From the NCBI GenBank assembly GCA_905132765.1, contig CAJHQP010001652.1, positions 25,001 through 89,000 on the forward strand: a stretch of DNA of 64,000 nt, written 5' to 3'. The DNA is from Moricandia arvensis. Taxonomy: Eukaryota; Streptophyta; Magnoliopsida; Brassicales; Brassicaceae. Below the pieces are notes generated by a model, which did no database searches, was not told where the DNA came from, and saw only the letters and a list, made by a program, of their open reading frames with translations. Position 1 is the stretch's first letter. Each line of letters starts with the position of its first letter. Made by a program: the position numbers and the translations under genes. Below, in pieces: positions 33,206 to 45,858 of the stretch.

Positions 33206-34818
33206 ATTTTATAATTTTAAACAATCAAATCAATAAATTATAAAATAGTTTTGTCACAAATGTAACTGCCACATCAGCTACATAAGGCATTCACTAGAAC
33301 ATAAGAGTTTCCAACTGAATTTGTTTAATATTTTATATGCACTAATCGTTTTGTAACTATTTTACACGTAAACATAGAAACCCATATATTTTATGCTTTA
33401 TGTGTAAAAGAGTCACAAAACGATTAATGAATGTACGTGTAAATAAAAAAAGCTTAAGGACAGTTATGCAATTAAGATTTTGCATTGGCTGTACGAGTCA
33501 TGAAAACAATACATAAATTCTACTCCGAAGTCTTTAGATTTTATATCGTGGGATATGATAATTACTCTTATCACTATATAAACATCCGATCATTTTGTTA
33601 CAAAAAAAAAAAAAACATCCGATCATTTTGTCACCAATAGATTGGGACGAGTTGTACTTGTACGTACCAAATCGAGAAACTATTATCAATTGAAAGTGAG
33701 GGCCATTCGAGCGACGTGGTGGCTTAGATCGAGGTTCAAGATTCAAGAAAAAGTGCATATAAATTATCAGTAGATCCATATATGCATTAAATATATAGAA
33801 TACTCGATCAACACTTGTTCCGATTGTTCATAACACTCACTGATCGAATCTAAGGTAATGTGTTAGGCATCATGAACACCAATTTTTTTTCTATGGTTAC
33901 GTTATAAAATCATAGGAAATTCTTCGGTGAATGTGAATGGTATTAGATTAATTTTTTTATTGAAAGAGAACAAAGTTAATGAATATTGGGAGATCGATGA
34001 GATCGACCATATTAGGATTATGGAAAACAAGAAGATAAGAAAAGATCTAGAATATCGAGACGAATCTAAAAAAATTGGAAAGACCGAGAAGATTAGGAAA
34101 TTAACATTTATCTATATACTATTCCATATTACTTTAGAAAATTAGGTTAGATCATTCACTATATATACTAATGCATCTTGTAACTTATTTTTCATGAGTC
34201 TAATATAATTATTCCATAAACATTTTTGTGTTCTTTACTCTCATCAATTTGTCAATGAACGTGAATGAAAAGACAGTATTGGTTACAGAGATTTAGAAAT
34301 AAGTTTACATGTGCAAAATAGATGTTTTAAATTATATAAAGGTTATGGGTTGAAGCCTATATTCCCTACCAAAATTAATAATATGACTAAACATCACTCA
34401 GTTCTTCTAAGTTATTATTTCGATATATTTTAACCGAGCGAATGACACTTCACCAAAAATAGATGTTTTTAAACCTTATAATATAAACCATGGCATTGAT
34501 AAGAATAGTTACTGTATATTATATAACGGGTAAATCTTTCAAATAAATTTTTAAAAGTTTTTGTTACCAAAATAATCCTAAAATGACGGAAATAATTTTT
34601 TTATTTATTTTGAAAATTTTAATTTTAATTTTTTAAAGATTTAAATTGTAATTCTAAAACATCATAATTCTAAAACCTCGCCTCATAACTCTAAATCATA
34701 AGTTTAGATTAGTTAATACAAAGAGTATAAATGTATATTTACACTTTTTAATAAAGTTTATTTTAATTATTTTTTTCCTTAAAATCTATTTTTGGGACAA
34801 ATCTTTTTAATGTTTATC
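33206..34818. other. AT-rich intergenic DNA downstream of SLG
   Basis: No supported gene is seen. I looked for a short cysteine-rich SCR/SP11-like exon pair and found none. It holds the poly(A) micro-insertion listed separately (33599-33613). Confidence 0.45.
33581..33631 (+). mobile_element. Poly(A)-only retroposition scar
   Basis: The 18-bp word AACATCCGATCATTTTGT occurs at 33581-33598 and again at 33614-33631. Between the copies is only TAC plus an A run. This is the structure expected from an extremely 5'-truncated LINE or SINE insertion that left little more than its tail between target duplications. Confidence 0.55.
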
Positions 34819-35058
34819 TTAGAACATTTTAGTTATATAATCATATAACTTTCTTTTCACTGGTACCTCATTCCATTTTGCCGCATGATCCATTAGAAAG
34901 TTATCGTCTATAGGAATTGGTTCTGGAGCATTCAGAGAAAACGGGAACAAGGACTGCATATAGGACGATTTGAATATATAAGAATGACGAATATCCTTTT
35001 CATTTGTTTCTAGGTTGATCCGAAAAGTTTCACAATTTTCACTTTTGTAAAAAATCAT
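34819..35058 (-). pseudogene. Isolated 79-codon open frame, possibly a gene fragment
   Basis: The minus-strand frame (MIFYKSENCETFRINLETNE, later NAPEPIPIDDNFLMDHAAKW) has more coding-like composition than its surroundings. The pattern of inner residues is vaguely like the C-terminal part of F-box-associated proteins, but I cannot confirm that. No partner exons are seen. Confidence 0.25.
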
Positions 35059-35360
35059 GTTCTGCTTTTATGTTTTGTATACAACTAAATAATAGAGTAA
35101 ATTTATATTTTTAACCTATTTAAAATAATTAATATATTTTAAGTGATCTAGTATAGAGACGCACGGTCATCAATCCAGATGCAGATATCCAAGATATTCG
35201 AGTTAGATTAGTCATTTAGGATATTAGCATGAACTCGCTTAAATAGTACAAGATATCTTATCCCAAAAAACGAGTATATATACATAAAAATGTGTATGTT
35301 TAAGCATTTACATGTTATGGTTTTTTGTTGCTTTTTTGAGCAACGATTTTTTGTTGCTAA

Positions 35361-35507
35361 GACCATGATTAACCGGGGTTTTTAAGAGTGAAATTTTTAG
35401 TGAAAAATAAAAAATTATTTTTTTAACTTGTAACGAAAAAAACTAAAAAATAATTTTTTATTTTCCACTAAAAACCACATCCCTAAGAACCTCAGTTAGT
35501 CATACTC
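35361..35507. mobile_element. Tourist/PIF-Harbinger-like MITE, 147 bp
   Basis: The left end GACCATGATTAACCGGGGTT and the reverse complement of the right end, GAGTATGACTAACTGAGGTT, are imperfect inverted repeats. TAA lies outside both (35358-35360 and 35508-35510). The interior is an AT-rich near-palindrome. Confidence 0.8.
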
Positions 35508-35510
35508 TAA

Positions 35511-36390
35511 AGAATGTGTTCTGACTATATAATGGTTTTTCTGTCAAGTATGTAAATTTATTTTTAAAAATATAGTAAGAGATATAAGAGGTTTTGGATC
35601 TAAAGCTGCTAAATAAGCAAAGTTCTACTTAAGAATCCCCCAAAAAATTAAAAAGTCCTAATAAATACAAGATTAGATCTAATCTACTTCTAGTACCAAA
35701 AAGATTAAAGCTAAACCGATTTGAAATAGCAGATAGTATTTGGCCACCCTTATACAAGAGAGCTTAAGCTTGAACCTGGAAAAGCAATTATTCAAAGGAT
35801 CGAAGTCGGAGAGATCCCGAAGGGTACTCCTAAACCAAACAATCCAGAAGGGAGGTGACTGTAAATCCTTAACGATGGAGGGAAGAGCTCAAGATGAGAA
35901 ACAGAGACTCTCCCAACACCGGCCACACCTCATACTTTATAATGATACACGTTGTGTTTGTGCCATTCTATATATAAGCACATAACACACATAATTTTCA
36001 TGTACACATATTAACACACAACTTTCGTGTCTTTATTTATCTCCTTATTATGATGCAAATTGTATTTATTTAATTATATATACATACACATGTAATTCTT
36101 CCAAGAAAAACTCATGAAAGTTGCGTGTTATGTGTCTGTCTTTACGTAGGTGAATTACTGTCATCTTACAAGATTAAACATTTTGCGTATAATGTGAACA
36201 TTTAAAACCAAAGATTAAAGATATAAAGCATTTGGTGCATGTACTCAGATGGTTGCACGCAGAAATGACCTTTTACCAATATATAGTTCACCTACAAAAA
36301 TGCAAAATTTTAAAATAAATAATTTACTTTGTTTCTAAATATTTGATTCTGGAAATTTTTTTGTTTCAGTTTACTATTTTCAATATCTTA
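35511..36390. other. Spacer before the first Helitron
   Basis: Nothing recognised with confidence. A moderately GC-richer stretch at 35690-35930 gives an 81-codon plus-strand frame without a known domain and may be decayed repeat sequence. Confidence 0.35.
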
Positions 36391-38171
36391 TCTTATTATA
36401 TAAAGAAAGGTTTTCTCTCCTCTAAGGCTGCCACATCATCAATTGGGGCTTTCTGGTCGCGACACTTGTCTCCTCGTCACAAAACTCGGCATTTCATTTA
36501 CAGATAGGCAAGGAAAATTTTCTGCGTTTCATTATCCTTTCTCTAGAATTCGTTTGGGCTTGCGATATAATTGGGCTTCATCACGAAATTCAGCCCGTTA
36601 ATTAAACTCACCTTCATGAAACGCATCGTTTTCAGCTAGGGTTACACAAGTTCTCTTCTTGGCCTCTCCAGGCTCATGGCGATTACGCTTCCGTATTTGA
36701 GCCCGTTGAAGAAAAATTACTCTTCATGTTCTTAACTCCTTAGATCCACTTTCACCATGATTTCTAATTCATTGCATCTACCTCCCTCTCTTCCAGGCGG
36801 TGTGCATCTACAACTATGAAAAAGTACTACATACCGTAAACATCATCTTGCAATAGAATGGGTTATGGATCTCTCTTCCTTTCTGGTTTGAAACTCGCCG
36901 GTGTGCTTTCTCCGTGGAGTTCGATTTCTGGTAATTCCTATGAACATCATGTTTTTAGAGACAAAATGTTCTGTTAAAAGTCAGAATAATCACGGTTTTT
37001 AATTAACAAATTTTTTTAACTCAATCGGGAGATGACTTCACACACGTTTCTTGATTTTGTTTCGATTCGTTCATCTGTTTTAGGCGACCCTCATGGAAGC
37101 CACCGTGGAGTTTAGTCTCGGGCAGTCTCCGGTAGAAGCCGTCGTCCATGTTGAATCGTCTAGATTTTTTCTCACCGGGTATGTCAATCTGGAACCACTA
37201 CAAGCGTTATCATTAGCGATTTTTTAACTCTTGCATGAATGGGCAAATGGACTTAAGTCACTTAACGATTGTTACGGACTGGAATCGTTTTTTTGAATGT
37301 TCTTCCTCCTTTCTTCACTATCACCAAGAGTAGAAAGATGACCATCATGAAGGCTTGAGTCGATCTGTATTTTTTTTTGTCAAGATCAAAAAAACAAAAT
37401 TGAAGAAGTAAGTTATTGAGAAGCCTTGCAATATGGTGTTTGGAGTTTATTTATAATAATCATTTTGAAATCGATTCTTCTCATGTTCATTACATATTAT
37501 TTTTTGCTAATTTTTTCTGCTCTTTTTAACTTGGAACTTCACCTCACTGCAGTTCAAATTGTCTTGAGTGCTTTTGACGCTCAAGCCAACTATCTTAACA
37601 GAAGTTATAGGCCATGGATGTGGAGCCTAAGGTGACGTCGCCACCAACAGAAACTCCAAGTTCATGGGAGGTAACCTCCTTCATTCGAATTCCACAACCA
37701 ACTTTTGCAATGCCACTTTCACCTTCATTAATCTCCTACAACTTGCAGGCCGGCCTTTCCTAAATACAACTTCTGGCACACATTTATAGTTTGACAAAGA
37801 AACCAGTGACAGTGACACCTTCTTAACCCGGTAACTTGCTCTAGCTTTAACATTTTTTTTTTGATTTTTTGCTTGAAAACCAACCACGTAGACAAATATG
37901 TCTATTTTTGTAGCTTTGGTGATGATGACTTAGCTTCTTCCACAAGTTTGACCAAATATGGTGGTGTTAATGAAATAGAGACAGTAACAGTGTCATAGCT
38001 CAACACCTACGTGGTAGACTCCCCACCTCATGTCCATTACCTATATCTTTCCTAATGCTTATTGTTTTTGCATTTCATTCATTCTAGATGCATAATAATA
38101 CATTCTATTTCAGGTTGTACTGTTCCTTATTCCTTAAGGAGTGACTTTTTATTCTTTACCAACATATCAGA

Positions 38172-40500
38172 ACTAAAACTGATATGAGGAAGTTAGTGAC
38201 AGAGGATATGCTGCAATCGGACAGGCAGAACTCGATCGTTATCATAGGTGGTGCTAATATGATAGGTTGGCTGAGAAGATGATTGATAAGGGTTTTTAGT
38301 CCTCAGAGCAAATCAATGTAGTATTTAAGATTGTCGAACCACATGAAACTAGTGATCTACACACTAAGAATACACAAATTTTCTAATCTAAGCAAATAAG
38401 AAGATGAGTGATTTGTAACAAGTTAAGCTCCTAGAATTATAAACAAAGTGATCTCAAATTCAAACAAGAAACAAGTGCAAGAATCAAACTTTCAATCAAT
38501 AGCTAAGGATAGATCTATGGGCAAGATAATCGATATCGGGTGATCAAGATTCAATCTAGGATGCTCAAACAAAACAATCAACAAGTCTATAGGTCTAGAA
38601 CTCATTCAAATAGACTAATCCACTCCCGTGACAATAATCCCTATGCTAATCATGAATTAGACATCAATTCCCGTTGACCTAACACAATCAAACATGCATG
38701 AATTACAAGTCTACTAACCACTAAACATCTTGAACATCAACTCCTGTTGGCCAAGTATGTAAAGAACAATACTAGGTTGTTCAAGCATTTCATCGAACAC
38801 CTTCCGGGCGTGAAACAACTTATGATCTAGATTAGATTTCCCAACCTTAATCTAGCATTAAGATCACCTAATAAGTCATAGAACAATGCTAGTCAAGCAA
38901 GAATCATCCTAAATATCCACCTAATCACCCTAATTTACTTAACCCATAGATCACAAAGTATCTACTCAATAAACTCCATGAGAAACCTTAAATCTATGTG
39001 AGATTCAAGGCTACTCATGTTAATGAGCAAGAGAAACACAAATATAGATGAAGTACTTCCTTAAAATGATCAAAAAATTCAAGCTTTTACAATATTAAAG
39101 AAAGTCTGAGAGAAAATGAGATAATTAGGGCTTTTGGGGTACAAATCTATTTATAGAGGGCAATGAATCGAGTGGGTTTGGCCTCTCCACCGCGGGTAGT
39201 GTACCCCGCAGTGTCTGGTCGCGGCCAATGCATCTTGTCTCGCGCGGGTGACCAACCCCGCAACCGTTGGTCGCTGTGGTCTATGCGCATCACCGCGGGT
39301 GATGGCTCCCGCTCCGGCTAGTCGCAGCCAATCTCACCTTCATCCCGGGCGACGTCACTGCCCCGCTCCAGATGGTCGCGCCGAGCTTGCCATGTCCAGA
39401 GCGGTGTCTCTCTCCCGCGCTATCCAACCGCTGCACTCCCGAGCTCTGATTCTTCTTCTTCGTCAAGCTTTACGCATCGTTGCCTTGCTCGTCCTCTCAC
39501 CTCCGCCTCGAATCAAGCTTCAGTCACGACTAGCCTTTGCTCAACTGCCATCATCGTCCTCGTTAGCTCTGGTCGGGATCCACAGCCGTGCTCTCAACCA
39601 TGGGATCTCCGGTCCAAGTCATCTCCACGCCGTTCTCATCCTTGCCATGGTCTCCGGTGCTTCTCCTCCGTCGTGAAGGGCCGAGCTCGTGCTCCGTCGC
39701 AGCCGGAGACGTCCACCAGATCCGGCGAAAAAAGCTTTGTGGAGCAGCCATGGTGGATTTTCTCGTTTTTACACTTCTGGTCCTCACACTTTCGGCTAAT
39801 TACAGTTTAACCCCAAAACTATCAAAATGTGTAATTTAACCCTTGCTTTTCGCCTTAAACTTTCAATTGTGCACTCCAAACCCTGTCAAATGCAATTATG
39901 CATGCAAATGCAATATAAAAACTTAAATGCAACCTAAAATGATAATAATAAACTAAAATATGAATCTAAAACTCATCAAAATTGAGAGATATCAATGATC
40001 GATGATGAGCTGGAGGTCGTGAGGAGTGCTGGTGTTGTGCAGCTTCTAAGAGGTATCCCAGACTCCATCAACACTCAATAAGTTGCCATCAACACTCAAT
40101 AAGTTGCTAAGGTTTGTATCAAGTTTGTAACTTCATTGATTCCAATCTTGATGTCATTCAAAGGATACTGCTTCCGATTTAGATAATGCAATAGTCTCTT
40201 TGAAAAGATGTAGCATTTGGAGCTGGAATGAAGATTGATCAGTGATCATATACTATTTCAATCATCATGAGAAGATTGCTAATGTAGCCTTATGTTGAGT
40301 AGTCTTCTCTAAATATATGTTAGTGGTGGATGTGTTGCAGGCTGTAAAGAGAGAAGTTCTTCTGGTCATCTTGACGTGGGAGGAATGGATACCCCAATCC
40401 CTAATGAGCTATTGGATTCAGCCGACATCTTGCAACAGAATGGCTACTAAAACTTATTAACAGATTAGCCAAGCTGTTGTAAAGTGTCATAAGTTGGTGC
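38172..40500 (+). pseudogene. Captured ribokinase (PfkB-family) gene fragments
   Basis: Three pieces match the middle of a plant ribokinase in the right order: DMLQSDRQNSIVIIGGANM (38210-38266), DDELEVVRSAGVVQLLRGIP (about 40001-40060) and GGMDTPIPNELLDSADIL (40379-40435), then QISQAVVKCHKLV in another frame (about 40465-40505). The first two were adjacent before the solo LTR went in: its duplication ATGAT is part of the codons joining them. Ribokinase phosphorylates ribose; these pieces contain stops and frame changes and cannot make enzyme. Confidence 0.8.
38284..39994. mobile_element. Solo LTR, 1711 bp, inside Helitron 1
   Basis: The segment starts TGATAAGGGTTTTTAG and ends GAGATATCA, so TGATA and TATCA are inverted termini. 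ATGAT flanks it at 38279-38283 and 39995-39999. It contains no gag-pol. Its length and the GC-rich CCGCGGG segments near 39190-39400 suit a long-LTR Gypsy element, but the family is not identified. A full element probably lost its body by recombination between LTRs. The long plus-strand frame at 39248-39676 lies inside this LTR and is not a gene. Confidence 0.87.
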
Positions 40501-41750
40501 TTGACAGAGAGTATGGTTAAACCGTTGTCCTTTCATATATGTCGCAAGTCATGAAATGTTGCCAAGTTACATATTCTTTAAAATAGTTTTTCTTATTATG
40601 TATTTTATTTTAATAAAATGTATATTTAGTTTGGTAATCGTGCTACTGCTTGATGTGATAATTAGTCAAGAACTATTCAAGTTTTCTTATATTTAAGAAA
40701 AAAAATTCAAGGATAAATAGATAATTTCTTAGAAAGAAAGAAAAATCTAATTACAGTATTTTTTTTGAAGTGATTCTCAGAAATTTGGTTACTTTTTTTG
40801 TCACAAAGCTCAAGCTAAGGAAATTAACAAAAAAGAGAATGAAAAATGGAAACAAAAAGTATTACCAATGTTTAATTAACAATCAAAACAAATATTAAAA
40901 AAAATAGTTTAAACATAGAGTATAGAAGATATAACAAATTAAAACTAAAAATTTATTGAAAATACATATTATAATTGCGAAAATAAGTTAACAAACAATA
41001 ATTTAGTGACAATGCATAATCTAAGCTAATATATATATAAAAATATACATTTGTGATATTATTTCTCACGTTTAATCAAACTCAGACAACGGGAAAAATA
41101 CTTATATTCACAAATATTTTTTCTTTTGTGCTTTCCAAACTCAAACTTTACAAAATTAATATGAAAATTGATGGAAAAGCACAAGCAGTGATTATACATA
41201 ATCAATTTTTATTTTTTTCAAAAAGTAAAGTTATATCATAGTGAAAAAAATACCATCCATAGTTTTATCACTAAGTATCAACACACTTTTAAAGAAAATG
41301 CAAAATGACATTATAACATCGTTTTTTAAACTTTTATATTTAAGTAAATAATTGCAAAATTCTGACTAACCGTGATATACAAAGTCTACAAAAATATATG
41401 ATAGTAAATGATCTCAAAGAAATCAAATAAAACAAAGGAAATGCATCATCTAAATCAAAAAAAAATATTACCTCATTCAAAGAAAACCTTAGCGGAGCAG
41501 TCTTAAAGATGGAAAGCTCTTAAAGGTAGAAAGCCAACAAAAGCACACTACTGTGAAAATCACAATTATGTAATTATGTAATTTTGTCAACCACACCTAT
41601 TTCGGCTTTCAATATCGTAACATGTTATATAAAAAGATCACATAACAATCATAAAAATATATAAATAGTCTTTCAAAAATTAAAACAAAATGTCTGATTT
41701 AAACACTTAATTATGTCAAAGTCCCGCGCGAAGCGCGGGCTCGCCCTAGT

Positions 41751-42906
41751 TCTATATATAGTTATTGATAACGATCTATTATCTATCAAAACTTTTGTAT
41801 AACACTAAAACTACATGATAGAATAAGACGGTCTAATCATTTTGTTACTCCTTTTCACATAATGAATAGGAATATCAATAACTTCTGGAGGTGGATTAAG
41901 AGGTAGTCAAAAGGGATATGTTAAGTTGCTAATTAGCCTAACTTAAAGGAAAACCGAAATCCACAATCCATGGACCACTTATCAAAATAACAAGTCAGTA
42001 CCAAGGTAGCCAGAAGCAAGATCCCTGCATAGCCAAAAGTTGGAAGATCCATGTGATCACTATTAACTTGACCATGGTGCATGCTCATTATAGCACACCC
42101 ACGAGTCTTCCTAACTGTTCGGTCCATGATATCCTGCTCATAAGCAGAACGACATCATGCTCCTTAAGCATATTGATAAGTCTATCATATGGTCTATATA
42201 TGCCATGCACGATCGACCGTATAATTCTAATCAACCTCATGTCCATGTGCCCACCAAGACGGTGTTCCCTTACAATGCTACATGTCCACCTATGCTATGA
42301 GCCCATTTAGGTCGTGTGCCCTTTACACCGGAACACCACCGACGGGTTTCTCTAACGGCTCAGGACATGATGTTTGGCTCACGAAGTGAGACGGCATCCT
42401 TCTCTCGATTCGACAAGAAACATGTTGACATGACACAACTCAAGATTTCATTGTTCCAGTACGTTCTTCTATCTGTTAAAAATCAATAAACAACTATTTT
42501 GATCTCTTTGATCTTTTTTTTTCTTTAGTAATGTCACTAAAACGAGTTTTATTTTATTTTAAAATACTATATTATCTTAAAATTGAGAAGTGAAACATAT
42601 TTTCCTTCAAGTTAAAAAAAAACAAAAATCTTTTTTTTAAAGCAAAAGTTAAGTGCCAATATTAAAAATTAAAAACCAAAAATATGTAAATAATCAAGAC
42701 CTTAGCAAATGTATGAATATTGTATTTTGTTACTTTCTGTAAATGTTTTTTTTTCGACAGAACTTTTTGTAAATGATAAAAATATGGTTTTCAAAGTAAT
42801 AAAAATACACTTGAGGAGTAACCAAAGTAGGAGTCTTCAACTTCATCGTCTCTTTTCTATCAGACTGCGTCAAAAAAGCAACCCTCTTCCCCTGGCGTTG
42901 AATCTC
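41751..42906. other. Spacer between Helitron 1 and the AR401-type gene
   Basis: Positions 41930-42450 are less AT-rich than the surroundings and look like an old repeat (CATGTCCATGTGCCCACCAA and similar), but I found no ends, duplications or domain. The rest is AT-rich and should contain the promoter of the next gene. Confidence 0.4.
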
Positions 42907-45081
42907 ATGGCGGGAATCAGATTAGCACCCGAAGAACCAGAGACAACTCCTCAGCAACAGGCCAGAGCAACGGCGACGGATAGCTTGGCTTCCGACGACG
43001 ATCGATCTATTGCAGCGGATTCGTGGTCGATCAAGAGCGAGTACGGAAGCACCCTCGACGACGATCAGCGCCACGCCGACGCCGCCGAGGCTCTCTCCTC
43101 CGCCAACTTTCGCGTCTCTTCAGATTACAGGTATACCTTTCCTCTGCTTTGGGAAAATCGCAGAAAGCTAGGGCTAAGAATCAGAAATTAGGGATTTTGT
43201 TATTGTACATTTTGAAGGAACGTTCGAATTGATTTTTCAGATCTTAGGGTTTACTTTCGACTAGTTAACCTGAATCTAATGGAGTGTTGTTGTGCACAGT
43301 TCTGATAAGGAAGAGCCAGATGCTGATGGAGGACAGTCAATGCTTGGTCTCCAAAGCTATTGGGACGCTGCTTACTCTGATGAGCTCACTAATTTCAGGG
43401 AGCATGGCCATACCGGCGAAGTTTGGTAAGGATGGATCAAGGATCCCTTCTCTGGTCATTAGCCTAGTGGAAAGTTGTTAACTTGTTTCGTTTCCTTTTG
43501 TTTAACCTTAGGTTTGGTGATGATGTCATGGAGATTGTTACTTCTTGGACGAAAGACTTGTGCGTTGAGATTTCTCAAAAGGAGATGTCTGTTTCTGATA
43601 ACGGTGAGGTGAATGATCAGGCTGACAAGTATTTGTCTAGCTGGAATGTGCTTGACCTTGGTACCGGAAATGGCTTACTTCTTCATCAGCTTGCTAAGGA
43701 GGGGTGAGTTTCTTAACAATTCTTTTCATGCTCTGTCACTTAAATGTTGTAGCATTGTTATGACATCCGTCGTTTTACATTAGCTGATTGACATTAGGTA
43801 CGTCTGAGAAGTTAAGAAATAAGAATCGTTGGATTCAAGTCATGTCTTTGTAGACTGGCTTTGTCTGCTGCCTAGATCTTGTGTTGACTTTCTTCTTTTA
43901 CTCTTGCACCAAGTCATGTTGGCATGATGCTTAGAGGTGGCCGTATATCACTGGTCTTTTGGGGATATGAGTCTCTACGGCCGTATCATTGATAATTTTT
44001 ACTTTTAACAGAACATTTACACACCAGCGCATGTTCATCAAAGTGTTATGTTCATACTCTACTTAGTATTATTAATCTCATCATCCTTGCATTTTCCTGG
44101 CTCAGGTTCTCTGATTTAACCGGGACTGATTATAGTGAAGGAGCGGTTGAACTCGCTCAACATCTCTCCCAACGTGATGGTTTCCCAAATATACGTTTCA
44201 TGGTATGATTTTTGTTAGCTTCATTACCGTAAATGTTTGGAAAACCCACAAGGATTCTTCCTTCATAAAAGTTCAAATGCTATAATTAGCGCAATAGTGC
44301 AGTTTTCCTGTGTATTTATCTTCTTTCTTGTAAATGGTAACTGAACTTGATCAAGGAATGGGATATGTTGGTTAAGTGCAGTTAGTATCTAGTTGCTGTT
44401 ACAGTAATGAACATCAGAAGAAGTAACTTTATAATTGGAAAAATAGATCTAAGGTACTCTACGTTAGTGAACTAACGGTTTGCTGTCGTAGGTTGATGAT
44501 ATCCTTGATACAAAATTGGAACGGCAGTTCAAGCTGGTGATGGACAAAGGAACTTTAGATGCCATTGGTTTGCATCCTGATGGCCCTGTTAAAAGGTACC
44601 TCCTTAGATTGATTTGCTTTACACTTGCTATTAGTCTTGGGGGTTAGGTGGAGTAGATTGTTTTTGCTTTACCAATGACACTGTCATTTGTCTATTTTCA
44701 GAGTCATGTATTGGGATTCAGTGTCCAAGCTGGTTGCTCCTGGTGGAATATTGGTAAGAAAATTATTTTGTTGAAAGCTGCTATGAATTTCCATAGAAGT
44801 GTTATCCTTAAGGAATCGGTCTCTATGTTTTGTTTATGCTTATCTTCTAGGTTATCACATCGTGCAACAACACAAAGGACGAACTCCTGGAAGAAGTGGA
44901 AAACTTCAACATCAGAAAATCAAACATGACTGGAGATGTGTCTTCCTCTGGGTCTGAAGCTGCGAGCAGAATTGATAATCCTCCGTTTGAGTATCTGAGC
45001 CACGTTAGGACGTACCCAACGTTCATGTTTGGTGGGTCTGTGGGATCGCGTGTGGCAACTGTTGCTTTTCTAAGGAAGTGA
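42907..45081 (+). CDS. AR401: AR401/SLL2-type protein-lysine methyltransferase (EFM4/METTL10 family)
   Basis: Seven exons join in frame: 42907-43130, 43300-43425, 43512-43703, 44106-44202, 44492-44595, 44702-44753 and 44851-45081, giving 341 residues. It is a Rossmann-fold SAM-dependent methyltransferase. The SAM site reads LDLGTGNGLLLHQLAKEG, followed by DLTGTDYSEGAVELA. The second motif is MDKGTLDAIGLHPDGP, and the C-terminal strand part is VSKLVAPGGILVITSCNNTK. The N-terminus is acidic and probably disordered. Relatives in yeast and animals (Efm4, METTL10) methylate elongation factor eEF1A; I infer the same here. From memory the Arabidopsis homologue is At1g66680 and the Brassica one is SLL2, S-locus-linked gene 2. 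All splice sites are GT-AG and no defect is seen. Confidence 0.93.
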
Positions 45082-45555
45082 TAACAGTTTGGTTTTCCTT
45101 TTGGGGGAAGATTTGCATAACAAATGATGCCCATGCTTTTCTTTTCTAAACCTTTTTCTTGTGGCAAGACTTGTTCATGTGCTTTTTGGGAGCACTTAAA
45201 AACCTCTAAATTTGTTTTCAGAAACTTCTGATAACTTATGGGTTTGGTTATTTATCACAGTGTGTACTCTTTTCATAGGGTTAAGTATGTGAAAGAGATA
45301 ACAATCTGGATAAACTAGACCGGATTGAACCGATCTTTATCAGATTACTGATGAATCCAAACTTTTTTATAAACCAAATATCCAAAGTAGCCAAGCCTCC
45401 AAATTGTTTGGAATTTATATACATATAACTCTTGAGTTTGATGTTTTAAGATTGAGACTTGTAAAGCAATAAGAGAGTAGAAGAATCATACACGTTATAG
45501 ATACAAAAAAATCACCGAATACGTAGGCGATGCGACATCGTTTTACTTATACAGG
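45082..45555. other. 3' flank of AR401 and spacer before the MITE
   Basis: The likely 3' untranslated region of AR401 followed by AT-rich spacer. No further gene is visible. Confidence 0.5.
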
Positions 45556-45558
45556 TAA

Positions 45559-45761
45559 GAGCACGATTATTGGGAGATCCTTGCTTTTGGGTCCTTAATA
45601 CATATATATGTATATGTATATATTATATAAGTGTATATAATTGTGAGTTAAGGACTTCACGGAAACCCAAACCGAAAATTCCTAATTACATACGCTTATA
45701 TAAAATATACATATACATATATGTGTATTAAGGACCCAAGGATCTCCTAATAACGTTGCTC
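45559..45761. mobile_element. Tourist/PIF-Harbinger-like MITE, 203 bp, in the ClpP3 promoter
   Basis: GAGCACGATTATTGGGAGAT at the left faces GAGCAACGTTATTAGGAGAT (reverse complement of the right end). The inverted similarity continues inward through CCTTG and GGGTCCTTAATACATATA. TAA lies outside both ends (45556-45558 and 45762-45764). The element ends 97 bp before the ClpP3 start codon. Confidence 0.88.
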
Positions 45762-45858
45762 TAAAGAGCCTCCAGAAACAGCCCCATCACTTCATCCTTA
45801 AATCTTTAGCGCAATCAAAACTCAAGACAGAGAAAAAAAACTTGAGAAACCAAAAACA

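Larger units (their letters stand above)
36391..41750 (+). mobile_element. Non-autonomous Helitron 1 with captured ribokinase pieces (5360 bp)
   Basis: The element begins TCTTATTATATAAAG after an A. It ends with a strong hairpin, CCCGCGC, GAA, GCGCGGG (41723-41739), followed by CTCGCCCTAGT and a host T. A 5' TC, a 3' hairpin plus CTAGT and insertion between A and T are the Helitron hallmarks. No Rep/helicase frame is present. Inside are fragments of a ribokinase gene, and these are interrupted by a solo LTR at 38284-39994. The 5' boundary is the less certain end, since it rests on a short terminal match. Confidence 0.85.

Noticed and set aside
33206..36390. Search for the pollen S-determinant SCR/SP11 next to SLG
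   Set aside because: I found no short signal-peptide exon followed by an eight-cysteine exon on either strand. SCR is highly variable and easy to miss by eye, so this is absence of evidence, not proof.
39248..39676. 142-codon plus-strand open frame
   Set aside because: It lies inside the GC-rich part of the solo LTR 38284-39994, has no domain, and is in a region bounded by LTR ends and a 5-bp duplication.
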